Shown piece by piece: positions 18,106 through 27,172 of a DNA stretch of 64,000 nucleotides. Positions within the stretch are counted from its first letter, which is position 1, and each line of letters opens with the position of its first letter. This stretch comes from Bradyrhizobium sp. NFR13. GTDB lineage: Bacteria > Pseudomonadota > Alphaproteobacteria > Rhizobiales > Xanthobacteraceae. The stretch is taken from positions 124,001-188,000 of the forward strand of contig NZ_FOTP01000006.1 in the NCBI RefSeq assembly GCF_900114605.1, read 5' to 3'. The notes under the pieces are model-generated. The model did no database searches, was not told where the DNA came from, and saw nothing but the letters and a program-made list of their open reading frames with translations. The position numbers were made by a program, and so were the translations under genes.

Positions 18106-18974
18106 CCGACGCGCTCCGCTCGTGCGAACAGCCCGGTGGGTTTGAAGATCAGCACCATGATGATGATCAGGAAGCCCATGGCGTCGCGATAGCCCGACGA
18201 GACATAGCCGGCGCCAAGTTCTTCCGCCAATGCGAGAATGAAGCCCCCGATGACCGCCCCGGTGATGTTGCCGAGACCGCCGAGAATGACGATAGCGAAG
18301 GCCTTCACCGCAGCGAGATCACCCATCTGTGGGAACACGACATAGACCGGGCCAAGCAAGGCACCGGCGGCGGCGGCAAGGCTCGAACCGATGGCGAACG
18401 TGGACGTGTAGATCAGACTGACATTGACGCCCATCAGTGCGGCCGTGTCGGAATCCTGGAAGGTCGCGCGCATCGCCTTGCCGAGTTTCGTGAGATTGAT
18501 CAGTGAATAAGCCAGCACGATCAGTAACGCCGCTGCGAACAGAACGAACAGGCGCAGCCAGGAGACGGACACAGGGCCAATCACCAGCGGCGCGTCGGGG
18601 AATGGGTTGTCGATCGACTTGGCGACACCGCCCCAGATCCACAGCGCGCCAGACTGCATGGCGATCCATGCGCCGATCATCACCAGCATGGTGGTGTCGA
18701 TATCCGCGCCGCGCAGCGGCCGCAGCAGCGTGATTTCGATGGCGGCACCCAGCAGCCAGCCGGCGACGATCGCCACCGGCAGCGCGAGAAAGAAATTCAG
18801 ACCGAGCTGATGCACGACGATGAACATCATATATGCGCCGAACGTGTACAAAATGCCGTGAGTGAAGTTCACCACGTTCATGATGCCGAAGATCAGCGTC
18901 AGCCCGATGCCGAGCAGCGCATAGGTGCCGCCGAGCACAAGCATATTGACGACATGTTGCAGGAGCTGGTCCAC
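18102..18974 (-). CDS. livH: Liv-type ABC transporter permease (LivH-like)
   Basis: 290 residues from a GTG start at 18974 (MDQLLQHVVNML), with AAGGA upstream. About eight membrane segments; the motif GIGLTLIFGIMNVVNFTHG near the N-terminus is diagnostic for LivH. It forms a heterodimeric channel with LivM. A repeat element lies between it and the binding-protein gene, which may allow different expression of the two parts. Confidence 0.92.
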   Translation of the reverse strand: MDQLLQHVVNMLVLGGTYALLGIGLTLIFGIMNVVNFTHGILYTFGAYMMFIVVHQLGLNFFLALPVAIVAGWLLGAAIEITLLRPLRGADIDTTMLVMIGAWIAMQSGALWIWGGVAKSIDNPFPDAPLVIGPVSVSWLRLFVLFAAALLIVLAYSLINLTKLGKAMRATFQDSDTAALMGVNVSLIYTSTFAIGSSLAAAAGALLGPVYVVFPQMGDLAAVKAFAIVILGGLGNITGAVIGGFILALAEELGAGYVSSGYRDAMGFLIIIMVLIFKPTGLFARAERVG

Positions 18975-18989
18975 GATCTATCCTTCTTG

Positions 18990-19117
18990 GTCATTCCGGG
19001 ATTCGCTGCAGACGGCTTGCCGGCTGCAGCGGAGCCCCCGGAATCTCGGAGTAGTGAATCTCATTTCGAGGTTCCGGGTTCGCCCGCAGCTTGCGCTGCG
19101 AGCGCCCCGGAACGACG
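18990..19117. repeat. Intergenic repeat, second copy
   Basis: Starts with GTCATTCCGGG and ends GCCCCGGAACGACG, matching the outer ends of the repeat at 965-1098 with one change. It also shares the internal CCCGGAATCTC block. It sits inside the transporter operon between the binding-protein gene and livH. Such a hairpin could stabilise the upstream mRNA and weaken expression of the permease genes. Confidence 0.65.
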
Positions 19118-19126
19118 AATGTGGGA

Positions 19127-20281
19127 TCACAGATCCTTCATCACGATCTTGCCGCCGGCGATCTCGACCAGATAGACGTTCGGGAAGCTCTGGCCGCTCT
19201 CCGAGCCGGCCGGGCCCGACTTCTTGAACACGATGTCGCCATTCAGGCCCTTGACGTCGATCTTCCAGAGCGCGTCCTTGATCGCTGCGGGTTCGGCCTT
19301 GCCGGCCTTCTCGATGGCCGCCGCGATGGTGCGGATGCCGTCATAGCCACGGAAGCTCTCGGTGCAGCCGGCGAAATCGAAGCCGCGCTTCTTCCACTCA
19401 CCAATGAAGTAGGTCGTGGCTTCCGGGTTCGGCGTCTTTTCCGGCATCCATGGCAGGAACGTCGTCAGATGCATGGTGTCGTTCGCGGCGGCACCGGCCT
19501 GCGCGATAATCTGGTCCGGATTCTGCGAACCGCCTGTGGTGATGATCCGCTTCTTCAGACCGAGGGCCGCGGCCTGCTTGAAGATCAGCGTCAACTGATC
19601 AACCGCGGCCGTGATGATCACGGTCTCGGAATCCGTCGCCTTGATCTTGGCGAGCTGCGCGCTCATGTCCTGGGCCGACTGGTCCATGGTCTCGACAAGG
19701 CCAATGGTGATGCCCTTCTCCTTCATCATCTTGCTGAAGTCCTCGGCGGTGCCGCGGCCCCAATCATTGTTGATGACGAGAAAGTCGACCTTCTTCAGTG
19801 CCAGTTTGTCGACGATATTCTTGAAGGCGGCCGCCTCGACGAAGGACGGCGGCGAGATACGGAACACGTAGGGATTGCCCGACGTGGTGATCTTGCTGGC
19901 CGACGAGGTCTCGACGACCATCGCGGTTTCATATTCGACCAGCTTCGGCATCACCGCGAGGGTGAGGCTGGACCCCCAGGCGCCCAGCATCACCGGCGTC
20001 TTGTCGCGGGTGATCAGTTTCTCGGCGACGGCAGCAGCCTCGGTCGGGTTGCTCTTGTTGTCTTCGATAACGAGTTCGATCTTTTTGCCGAGCAGGCCGC
20101 CCTTGGCGTTGATCTCGTCGGCGGCGATCTTGGCGCCGTTAACGACATAGGTGCCCGACGCGGCAAAGGCGCCCGTCAGCGGCTCATTGACGCCGATCTT
20201 GATGGTTTGCGCGGTCGCAGCGCTGCTCAGGAAAGCAATTGCCAGGGCCGTCGCCGAAGCTGCCTTGATGGTCCGTATCAT
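19127..20281 (-). CDS. Periplasmic binding protein of Liv-type ABC transporter
   Basis: 384 residues from ATG at 20281, where a signal peptide begins (MIRTIKAASATALAIAFLSS, cleavage near ATA-QT). The mature start IKIGVNEPLTGAFAASGTYV is the usual opening of the LivK/peripla_BP_6 fold, with SNPTEAAAVAEKLITRDK typical of lobe 1. It captures the transported compound in the periplasm. Its place directly after the molybdenum hydroxylase genes (79-bp gap) suggests the ligand is the hydroxylase's substrate or a precursor; this is inference. Confidence 0.93.
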   Translation of the reverse strand: MIRTIKAASATALAIAFLSSAATAQTIKIGVNEPLTGAFAASGTYVVNGAKIAADEINAKGGLLGKKIELVIEDNKSNPTEAAAVAEKLITRDKTPVMLGAWGSSLTLAVMPKLVEYETAMVVETSSASKITTSGNPYVFRISPPSFVEAAAFKNIVDKLALKKVDFLVINNDWGRGTAEDFSKMMKEKGITIGLVETMDQSAQDMSAQLAKIKATDSETVIITAAVDQLTLIFKQAAALGLKKRIITTGGSQNPDQIIAQAGAAANDTMHLTTFLPWMPEKTPNPEATTYFIGEWKKRGFDFAGCTESFRGYDGIRTIAAAIEKAGKAEPAAIKDALWKIDVKGLNGDIVFKKSGPAGSESGQSFPNVYLVEIAGGKIVMKDL

Positions 20282-20360
20282 GTGGTCCTCCAGTGTTACG
20301 CCGATGAAACTTGCGCAGTCCAAACCTCGCCGTTCGCATGTCCAAGCGAACGTCGATCTC

Positions 20361-21563
20361 TCACGCTGATCCTCCGCGCCCGGCGAAGCGACGAACGAAA
20401 CGCGTCGCGCGCTCACGCAGGAGACCGAGAATCAGCGAAACACCATTCAAATCGGCGGCCGCCGGCGGCGCCGACGTCGCATCGCCCGACAGACGGCGAT
20501 CGAGATTGCCGGCGAATTCCGCGACCAGCCGCGCGGCGAGATCCCGCACCAACCCACTGCGGCCGACTTGTGCCAGCATGCCTGTGAGGCTGTAGCCGAT
20601 GGTCAACTCGACCTGCGTCGATGCACCGTCATCAAGGGGTACCAGCCGGTAGCGGATTTCGCCCTGTGTCGTGGAGCGGCTGCGCTGATCATTGCCGACG
20701 CCGAGAATGCGGCCGGAGAGATTGGCTTCGTCGCGCTCGACACGCGCAGCTCCGTTGAAGTTCGCGGAGATGGGACCGATCTTGACGCGGATCGCACCTT
20801 CGACGCGCTCCGGCCTAGGCGTGCCGACCAGCGTGGCGCCCGGCAGACACGAGGCGACAGCCGCGATATCATCGAACAGCGCGAAGACTGTCGCCGATGG
20901 ATGCGCGACGGTGAATTGCTGATCCAGCGTCGTGGACGGTGTGAAGTCGGGGATCTCAAGCGGCGCGATGACCTCAGTAGCGTCGCGCGTCGCAGACTTT
21001 GCAACTGCCGACTTCTGCGCACTGACGCAAACATTGTGTCCCGCCCCCGCCGGCCCCAACACCTTGCGCCCGCCATCCGGCTCCGGCGCTATATCGCGGG
21101 CACGGCGTTCGGCGATCACGGATTGCACGGCGCGAACGATACCGACGTAACCTGTGCAACGACAGAGATTGCCTGACATGCCGATGCGGATCTTCTTCTC
21201 GTCGGCATCCGGCAGGCGCTTCACGAGATCACGGGCCGAGACCAGCATACCCGGCGTGCAGTAGCCGCATTGCAAGGCGTGTTCGCGCGTAAAGGCGGCG
21301 CGTAATTCGCCAGCAATCTCGTCGTCATCGAGGCCCTCGATGGTGGTGACATCAGCGCCATCGCAGGCCACTGCATAAGTAATGCAGGAGCGCGTCGGCA
21401 CGCCGTCGACCAGGATTGTGCAGGCGCCGCAGACGCCATGTTCGCAGCCAAGATGCGTGCCGGTGAGATCCAGCGTATCGCGCATCATGTCGGCAAGGCT
21501 GGTGCGGGGCTCGACGGCCTTCTGGACTACCCGCTTGTTGACGGTGAGCTCTACCGAATTCAT
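20361..21563 (-). CDS. Molybdenum hydroxylase 2Fe-2S subunit fused to a CoxG-like domain
   Basis: 400 residues. Residues 1-150 are a complete CoxS-type small subunit: plant-type 2Fe-2S ligands Cys40, 45, 48, 60 and the second cluster Cys99, 102, 134, 136. After a ~50-residue linker, residues about 205-345 form a CoxG/SRPBCC domain (TVAHPSATVFALFDDIAAVASCLPGA, then AIRVKIGPISANFNG). The C-terminal tail (SLILGLLRERATRFVRRF) is amphipathic and basic, as expected for a membrane contact. CoxG proteins have been proposed to tether CO dehydrogenase to the membrane or carry quinone to it; fusion would fix that partner to the electron exit of the enzyme. It overlaps the FAD subunit gene by 4 bp. Confidence 0.88.
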   Translation of the reverse strand: MNSVELTVNKRVVQKAVEPRTSLADMMRDTLDLTGTHLGCEHGVCGACTILVDGVPTRSCITYAVACDGADVTTIEGLDDDEIAGELRAAFTREHALQCGYCTPGMLVSARDLVKRLPDADEKKIRIGMSGNLCRCTGYVGIVRAVQSVIAERRARDIAPEPDGGRKVLGPAGAGHNVCVSAQKSAVAKSATRDATEVIAPLEIPDFTPSTTLDQQFTVAHPSATVFALFDDIAAVASCLPGATLVGTPRPERVEGAIRVKIGPISANFNGAARVERDEANLSGRILGVGNDQRSRSTTQGEIRYRLVPLDDGASTQVELTIGYSLTGMLAQVGRSGLVRDLAARLVAEFAGNLDRRLSGDATSAPPAAADLNGVSLILGLLRERATRFVRRFAGRGGSA

Positions 21564-22396
21564 GCCGCAGCCTCCGCAACGGCGCGGCGCAGCACCGTGA
21601 CATGGATGTGCCGGTCGGCAGCGTCGCTCATGCCGGCTTTCGACAGCAGATTATCGGCGACCCGTGCATCGAATTTCGTCCCGAAATCGCTGGTGATACG
21701 GCCGCCAAACAACTCTTCGGCACTCTCGACGATGATGGGCGCGGCCTCGACTGCGCCGATCACGACGCGTGCCTTGCCGGCTTCGGGGTCGATCAGCACC
21801 GCGCCGATGGCATGGGCGAACTCACCGGTCTTGCGGCAGCTCTTCACATAGCCCCAGCGCGCCGACGCAGACATCACTGGCACGCGAACAGCTTCCAGCA
21901 TTTCGCGGGGCTGCAGTACGCTTTCCAGCGCACCCAGCATGAAATCCTTCATCGCCACACGGCGCGCTCCCTTGGCGCTGCGCAGCGACAGCGTCGCGCC
22001 AAGTGCGGCAAAAGTGGAGACCCAGTCCGCCGACGGATCGGCATGGCTGAGCGAACCGCCGACGGTGCCGCGGTTACGCACCGCGCGATAGGCTATTGCT
22101 GACGCCACGCGCTGCATCGCGCCGCGGGTGACATCGGGAATGCGACCGTCCTCGATATCGGCATGGGTGACGCAAGCACCGATCACCAGCTCATCGCCGG
22201 TGACTTCCACATGCTTCAGTTCAGCGAGTCCGGTGATGTCGACGATCGTATCGGGCGCGACCAGACGCAGATTCAACATCGGCCCGAGCGACTGGCCACC
22301 AGCCATGATCTTCACAACGCCATCGGTGCTGGCCATCACGGCCAGTGCCGAAGCGATGTCACGCGGACGCTCATAGGCGAAAGGCGCCGGTTTCAT
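21560..22396 (-). CDS. Molybdenum hydroxylase FAD subunit (CoxM-like)
   Basis: 278 residues from ATG at 22396. FAD-binding motifs AGGQSLGP (32-39) and TVGGSLSHADPS (111-122) are intact. This medium subunit passes electrons from the 2Fe-2S clusters to an acceptor. It overlaps the large-subunit gene and the small-subunit fusion by 4 bp each, so the three subunits are translationally coupled. Confidence 0.93.
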   Translation of the reverse strand: MKPAPFAYERPRDIASALAVMASTDGVVKIMAGGQSLGPMLNLRLVAPDTIVDITGLAELKHVEVTGDELVIGACVTHADIEDGRIPDVTRGAMQRVASAIAYRAVRNRGTVGGSLSHADPSADWVSTFAALGATLSLRSAKGARRVAMKDFMLGALESVLQPREMLEAVRVPVMSASARWGYVKSCRKTGEFAHAIGAVLIDPEAGKARVVIGAVEAAPIIVESAEELFGGRITSDFGTKFDARVADNLLSKAGMSDAADRHIHVTVLRRAVAEAAA

Positions 22397-24774
22397 ACGG
22401 CTGTCCTTTCTGCGTCTCGCGCGGCCAGAATACCTTCGAGCACGCGGCGCGGCGTGATCGGCGACTGCAGCATCTCGACGCCGAGACCACGCAGCGCATC
22501 GTTCACCGCATTGCCGATCGCGGCAGGCGGCGCGATGGCGCCGCCCTCGCCGATGCCCTTGACGCCGAACTTCGTGTAGGGCGACGGCGTCTCCATGTGG
22601 TCCAGCCATGGGGCCGGCACTTCGGTCGGGCCGGGCAGCAGATAATCGGCAAGCGTAGTATTGAGCGGCTGGCCGGCGCGATCGAACGGCATTTCTTCAT
22701 AGAGCGCCGTGCCGATGCCTTGCGCGAGACCACCATAGATCTGGCCGTCGACAATCATCGGGTTGACCAGCACGCCGCCGTCTTCGACGATCACGTAATC
22801 GAGAATTTCCACATCGCCGAGATCGGGATCGACGGCGACTGTCACCGCATGGGCGGCATAGCTGAACGTGCCGCTGTCGCGCTGCGGCTTGTAACCGGAG
22901 GTCGCTTCAAGCCCGCCGGGATCAACATCACCCGGCAGATCCTGCGGACGGCGATACCAGGTGTGGGCGATTTCCTTCAGCGTTACGCTGCCGTTCGGCC
23001 CGCGGATTTCGCCGTCGACCAAAACGACATTGGCTTCATCGACCTGCAGCAGCTTGGCGCCGATCTTCTTGGCACGTTCGCCGAGTTCGTGACACGCCGT
23101 CGCGACAGCGCCGCCGGCCATCACCATACAGCGCGAGCCCCAGGTACCGGTCGAATAGGGCGTCATTGCCGTGTCGCCGTGGACGACGCGAATTTTCCCG
23201 ACATCCACACCAAGTAGTTCGAACGCGACCTGCGACAGCGTCGTCTCAAGGCCCTGCCCATGCGAATGCACGCCGACCTTGAGTTCAAGCCCGCCATCGG
23301 GCGTCAGGCGCGCGGTGGCCTGTTCATGGCCGGGCACCATGGGAATGCCCCAGCCGGAATAGACCGAGGTGCCATGCGCCGCCTGCTCGCAATAGATGGA
23401 AAGACCGACACCGATCAGACGGCCGTCATCCTCGCCCTTGCGCTGACGCGCGCGGATGCCCTGGATATCGATCTGAGCAACCGCGCGGCGCAAGGCTTCC
23501 GGATAATCGCCACTGTCGAAATGCTTCTTGGTGATGTTGTCGAACGGCATCTGCTCCGGCCGCACCAGATTGCGCAAACGGACGTCGCCGGGCTCAAGCC
23601 CTGCTTCCGCCGCGACAAGATCGAGCATCAGTTCCAGCGCGAAACACACGCCGGTGCGCGCAACACCGCGATAGGGCAGGATCGGGCACTTGTTGGTGGC
23701 CACCGAATAGGTGCGGCAACGATAGGCCGGCATCTGATAGGGCCCGGGCAGGATGCTGACGACCTGCGCCGCCTCGAGGCAGGCCGAGAACGGATAGGAC
23801 GAATAGGCGCCAGAATCGACCGTGGCCTCGCAATCGATGCCGCGCAGTGTGCCGTCGCGATCGGCATAAACGGTGATCTTGTAATGATGCTCGCGGCAGT
23901 TCGAGCTCGCGACGAGATGTTCGCGGCGATCCTCGATCCAGCGCACCGGGAAGCCGCGCTTCATGGTGAGCCACGACAGGCAGACTTCTTCCGGCAGCAA
24001 GATGCCCTTGTGGCCGAAGCCGCCGCCGACATCCGGCGAGACGATCCTGATCTGTCCTTGATCCATCTCAAGGCAATCAGAAAGACCGTTGCGCACAATG
24101 TGCGGCATCTGACTGCCCGTATAGAGCGTGAGCTGATCGAGACGATGATCGAACGTGGCGATGACACCCCGACCTTCCAGCGGCGACATGCATTGCCGCG
24201 CGGTCGAGATTTCGCGCGTCACCTTGATCGGCGCGTCGAGAGCTTTGGTGATGTCGAGCTCGAAGAAGCTTTCGAGAAAGACATTGTCACCCCAATGCTC
24301 ATGCACCAACGGCGCACCGGGTTCGCGCGCCTTGAGCATGTCATAGACAGCGGGCAGCTCTTCGAGATCGAGCGTGACGGAGGCCGCGATATCCTCGGCC
24401 TCGGCGCGCGTGGGCGCGACACACATGGCGACGAGTTCGCCGACCTGACGGATTTTGTCGGTAGCCAGAATGGGTTGATCGGACGGCTTGAAACCGGCCA
24501 GCCCCGTGATCGCGCGGATCGGCTTGATGCCGATAAGATCGGCGGACGTGAACACCACATCGCGATAGCGTTCAGGAATATGAATCGCCCGGATTCGCGC
24601 ATGCGCCAGCGGACTGCGGACAAAAGCGACGTCTTGCAATCCCGTCAGCCTGATGTCGCCGACAAATTGCCCGCGCCCGCGCATGAGGCGATCGTCCTCC
24701 TTGCGCGGCACGCGCGCGCCGACGCCCTGCTTTGAAGCAGGCGCGGCGGGCGAGATATCTCGCTCATTACGCAT
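22393..24774 (-). CDS. Molybdenum hydroxylase large subunit (CoxL/xanthine oxidase family)
   Basis: 793 residues from ATG at 24774 (GGGAG upstream); a TTG at 24822 would add 16 residues. Mo-pterin motifs include GGGFGHKG (250-257) and the C-terminal GIGEGGAI carrying the catalytic Glu. The active-site loop reads PYRGVART (367-374). True (form I) CO dehydrogenase has AYRCSFR with the Cu-bridging Cys, which is missing here, so CO oxidation is unlikely. The enzyme should hydroxylate a carbon centre, such as a heteroaromatic or lactam, using water. Substrate unknown. Confidence 0.92.
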   Translation of the reverse strand: MRNERDISPAAPASKQGVGARVPRKEDDRLMRGRGQFVGDIRLTGLQDVAFVRSPLAHARIRAIHIPERYRDVVFTSADLIGIKPIRAITGLAGFKPSDQPILATDKIRQVGELVAMCVAPTRAEAEDIAASVTLDLEELPAVYDMLKAREPGAPLVHEHWGDNVFLESFFELDITKALDAPIKVTREISTARQCMSPLEGRGVIATFDHRLDQLTLYTGSQMPHIVRNGLSDCLEMDQGQIRIVSPDVGGGFGHKGILLPEEVCLSWLTMKRGFPVRWIEDRREHLVASSNCREHHYKITVYADRDGTLRGIDCEATVDSGAYSSYPFSACLEAAQVVSILPGPYQMPAYRCRTYSVATNKCPILPYRGVARTGVCFALELMLDLVAAEAGLEPGDVRLRNLVRPEQMPFDNITKKHFDSGDYPEALRRAVAQIDIQGIRARQRKGEDDGRLIGVGLSIYCEQAAHGTSVYSGWGIPMVPGHEQATARLTPDGGLELKVGVHSHGQGLETTLSQVAFELLGVDVGKIRVVHGDTAMTPYSTGTWGSRCMVMAGGAVATACHELGERAKKIGAKLLQVDEANVVLVDGEIRGPNGSVTLKEIAHTWYRRPQDLPGDVDPGGLEATSGYKPQRDSGTFSYAAHAVTVAVDPDLGDVEILDYVIVEDGGVLVNPMIVDGQIYGGLAQGIGTALYEEMPFDRAGQPLNTTLADYLLPGPTEVPAPWLDHMETPSPYTKFGVKGIGEGGAIAPPAAIGNAVNDALRGLGVEMLQSPITPRRVLEGILAARDAERTAV

Positions 24775-24825
24775 CGACGGACTCCCGGCGTCTTCCGGAT
24801 TGACTAGCGAGATGGCTTGCAAACC

Positions 24826-26103
24826 TCAGGCCGCGACGGCCTGAGGCAGGATCGGAGCGACGGCGTCGTGACGGGTGCCGCCGCGCAGGCAGAAGGCCGG
24901 CTGCAGCAGGCCGTCCGACACCGTCTTGGTGTCCTCGTTGTCGCGCAGGATGAACTTGCCGGGGATCTGCGAGAGCACCGAAACGTCGGCGTCCATGCCA
25001 ACCTTGAGCGAACCGATGGTGTCGGAGAGGCCGATCATCTTGGCCGGGTTTGACGTCACCATCGGCACCACCTGTTCCAGCGTCAGGCCGAGCGCCATCA
25101 TCGAGCTCATCGCCTGCACCAGGCTGAACTTGGCCTGGCCCTTGAACGGATGGTTCTCGTCGTCCTCATGTTCTTCCGGCGTGCCGGCAGGCGCCGGCAT
25201 CGATGTGTTGTAGCCATGGATATCGGCGCCGAGCGTATTGGGCACGATGCCGGCCGCGATCGCCTTCTTCGCCAGGCGATAGGAGAAGTGGCTGCCATGG
25301 CCGACATCCACCTTGAGGCCGCGATCGATTGCCGCCTGGATCACCGGATGCACCTCACCTTCGCGATTGACGAAGCCACCGGGATGCCGCGTGAACGGAT
25401 GGGCCAGCACATCGCCTTCCTTGAGCAGCGGGATCACGCGCTCGAGGATCGTATCGACATCCTCGCCATTGGTGCCCGACTCCGGCAGGCCCCAGAGCTG
25501 GCCGAAATGCACATAAACCGGCAGTTCGGCGCGCTTGCCGATCTCCGCTGCCATCTGGATCACCTTGATGCCCCAGCGTGCGAAGCCGCCGATTTCCGCA
25601 TGCGCCTTGATGCCGCGCACGAGATCGCGATTGGCAACCGCCGACTTCACCGTGGCGTCGATGTCGACGCAGTCGGGGCTGTAGAGATTGGGATAGAGAT
25701 GGCCTTCGAGGCCGCCGACCAAATAGGCCGAGAGAAACGCGTAGACGCGCGACTTCGCGGGCTCGGCGATGAAGTGACGAAAACCGGGAAGCGTCATGCA
25801 GGACGGCCCACCCTGATCGACCAGCGCGGTGACGCCCGATTGCACGCCGACCATGTCGGGATTCATGCCGAAGCGGCCGGAGACATATTGAAAGACATGA
25901 CCATGCGTATCGATCAGGCCCGGCAGCACCAGCTTGCCGGTGACGTCGATCACGTCGCGCGCGCTGGTCGGCAGAATATCGGCCTGCACAGCGGCGATCT
26001 TGCCGTTGCGAATGGCAACATCCTTGATGCCATCAACACCGGCGGCGGGGTCGATAACACGACCACCGCGCAGCAGCAGGTCGAACGAGGCAGTAACGGA
26101 CAT
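24826..26103 (-). CDS. Amidohydrolase-superfamily metalloenzyme (dihydroorotase/deacetylase type)
   Basis: 425 residues from ATG at 26103. Binuclear metal ligands can be placed: H67xH69 in DTHGHVF, carboxylated Lys166 in VRGIKAH, His199, His235 and Asp294. The N-terminal beta-sandwich (LLLRGGRVIDPAAGVDG) is usual for the superfamily. The family hydrolyses cyclic amides, imides or N-acyl bonds. It is the first gene of the hydroxylase/transporter series and faces the MarR gene across a perfect palindrome, so it is probably induced by the pathway substrate. Confidence 0.85.
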   Translation of the reverse strand: MSVTASFDLLLRGGRVIDPAAGVDGIKDVAIRNGKIAAVQADILPTSARDVIDVTGKLVLPGLIDTHGHVFQYVSGRFGMNPDMVGVQSGVTALVDQGGPSCMTLPGFRHFIAEPAKSRVYAFLSAYLVGGLEGHLYPNLYSPDCVDIDATVKSAVANRDLVRGIKAHAEIGGFARWGIKVIQMAAEIGKRAELPVYVHFGQLWGLPESGTNGEDVDTILERVIPLLKEGDVLAHPFTRHPGGFVNREGEVHPVIQAAIDRGLKVDVGHGSHFSYRLAKKAIAAGIVPNTLGADIHGYNTSMPAPAGTPEEHEDDENHPFKGQAKFSLVQAMSSMMALGLTLEQVVPMVTSNPAKMIGLSDTIGSLKVGMDADVSVLSQIPGKFILRDNEDTKTVSDGLLQPAFCLRGGTRHDAVAPILPQAVAA

Positions 26104-26143
26104 GGCGGTCTCCTTGCGTTCCGGCGGACATTAGAGGTCCACC

Positions 26144-26169
26144 AAAATACGAAGCATACTTCGTATTTT
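26144..26169. promoter_or_regulatory. Perfect palindrome, probable MarR operator
   Basis: AAAATACGAAG, 4 nt, CTTCGTATTTT: 11-bp arms with no mismatch, 40 bp upstream of the amidohydrolase start and 95 bp upstream of the MarR start. A TACGAAG...CTTCGTA inverted repeat in a divergent promoter is the classic MarR operator layout. The repressor role is inferred from position. Confidence 0.7.
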
Positions 26170-26263
26170 ACAAAAGCAAAGTCCGTGCCATAGGATTGCA
26201 GTGCGGCAACTTTTCAGAGCGCTTGCACCATGCGAGAAGCGGCCGATAACAGGAGACACCACC

Positions 26264-26758
26264 TTGCCGAGAGCGAAGCCGCGGCGCGATCAGGCCGCCC
26301 ACAAGCCCTGGCCACTGGAACAGCGGCCCGGATTTCTGATCCGCAGGCTGCACCAGATCCATGTCGCGCTGTTCCATGAGGCGTGCAGCGCCTTCGAGAT
26401 GACGCCGCTGCAATACAGCCTGCTGTCGGCGCTGGCGGTGCGCGGGACTGCGGATCAAACGACCTTAGCCGCTGATATTGCTCTGGATCGCACGACGACG
26501 ACGGGCGCGCTGAAGCGGCTGGAAGCGCGCAAACTGGTCGAGCGTCCGGTCAGCGACGACGATCGTCGCGCCCGCGTCTGTCGGCTGACTCCCGCCGGCG
26601 CGGCACTGCTGAACAAGATCGAAGCCGCCGCCCGCGACGCGCATCTCGCGACCCTTGGCAGCCTGTCGAAGCCGGAACAGGCCACCTTCATTGCGCTGAT
26701 GCAGCGCATTGTCGCAGAGAACACCACTCGCAATGCGGCGCCCGATCTCGCGGAATAG
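26264..26758 (+). CDS. MarR-family regulator of the catabolic cluster
   Basis: 164 residues from a TTG start at 26264 with AGGAGA at 26251-26256; an upstream start at 26201 lacks such a site. The winged helix-turn-helix is clear (TTLAADIALDRTTTTGALKRLE) with wing RPVSDDDRRARVCRLT. It sits between the two minus-strand gene series of the catabolic island and diverges from the amidohydrolase gene. It most likely represses the hydroxylase/transporter operon until a pathway metabolite binds. Confidence 0.88.
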   Translation: MPRAKPRRDQAAHKPWPLEQRPGFLIRRLHQIHVALFHEACSAFEMTPLQYSLLSALAVRGTADQTTLAADIALDRTTTTGALKRLEARKLVERPVSDDDRRARVCRLTPAGAALLNKIEAAARDAHLATLGSLSKPEQATFIALMQRIVAENTTRNAAPDLAE

Positions 26759-26836
26759 GCGCACCAAGGAACAGTTTCGCTAGATTAGAATGGCTATAAA
26801 TTAATCAGGCTGACCGCCTTAGAGGCAGACAGATAG

Positions 26837-27172
26837 TCAGGGTCGCAGCACCAACCGCTCACCTGGCGGCGCAATTTCGGTGACGAGATCGCGGATCAGC
26901 GCTTTCTTCGGCAGCGGCGCCAGGGTGGTCGTCCCCTCTTTCAGGCGCACCGTGCAGGCGTAATCGACCTTGCCGTCAATCAGCATCATGCATTCCTTGC
27001 ATGCATTGGCATTGATACAGGCGAAGCGGAACGCCAGCGACGGGTCCATGCTGCGACGCACTGCGCGCAGGCCGTCGAGGATGGACTGGCCGTGCTCGAA
27101 GGGAATATCGAACGTGTCCTGACGCGGCGTTTCACCGAAGGCGCCGCGCTGAATGCTGAGGGTCGCCTTCAT
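26837..27172 (-). CDS. Short SdhB/FrdB-like 2Fe-2S protein
   Basis: 111 residues from ATG at 27172, overlapping the flavoprotein by 4 bp. It has only the N-terminal ferredoxin domain of SdhB: ligands Cys52, Cys58, Cys61 and Cys73 (AC...CKEC...AC), close to the SdhB spacing. The C-terminal domain with the 3Fe-4S and 4Fe-4S clusters is absent; normal SdhB is about 230-260 residues. It ends in a natural stop, with no remnant frame downstream. It probably takes electrons from the partner flavoprotein and hands them to a soluble acceptor. Confidence 0.8.
   Translation of the reverse strand: MKATLSIQRGAFGETPRQDTFDIPFEHGQSILDGLRAVRRSMDPSLAFRFACINANACKECMMLIDGKVDYACTVRLKEGTTTLAPLPKKALIRDLVTEIAPPGERLVLRP

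Noticed and set aside
23260-24735. 491-codon open frame opposite the Mo-hydroxylase large subunit
   Set aside because: Shadow of a well-conserved gene; composition typical of antisense frames in high-GC DNA.
22393-24774. Aerobic CO dehydrogenase (form I CoxL)
   Set aside because: The active-site loop lacks the Cu-binding Cys of AYRCSFR.
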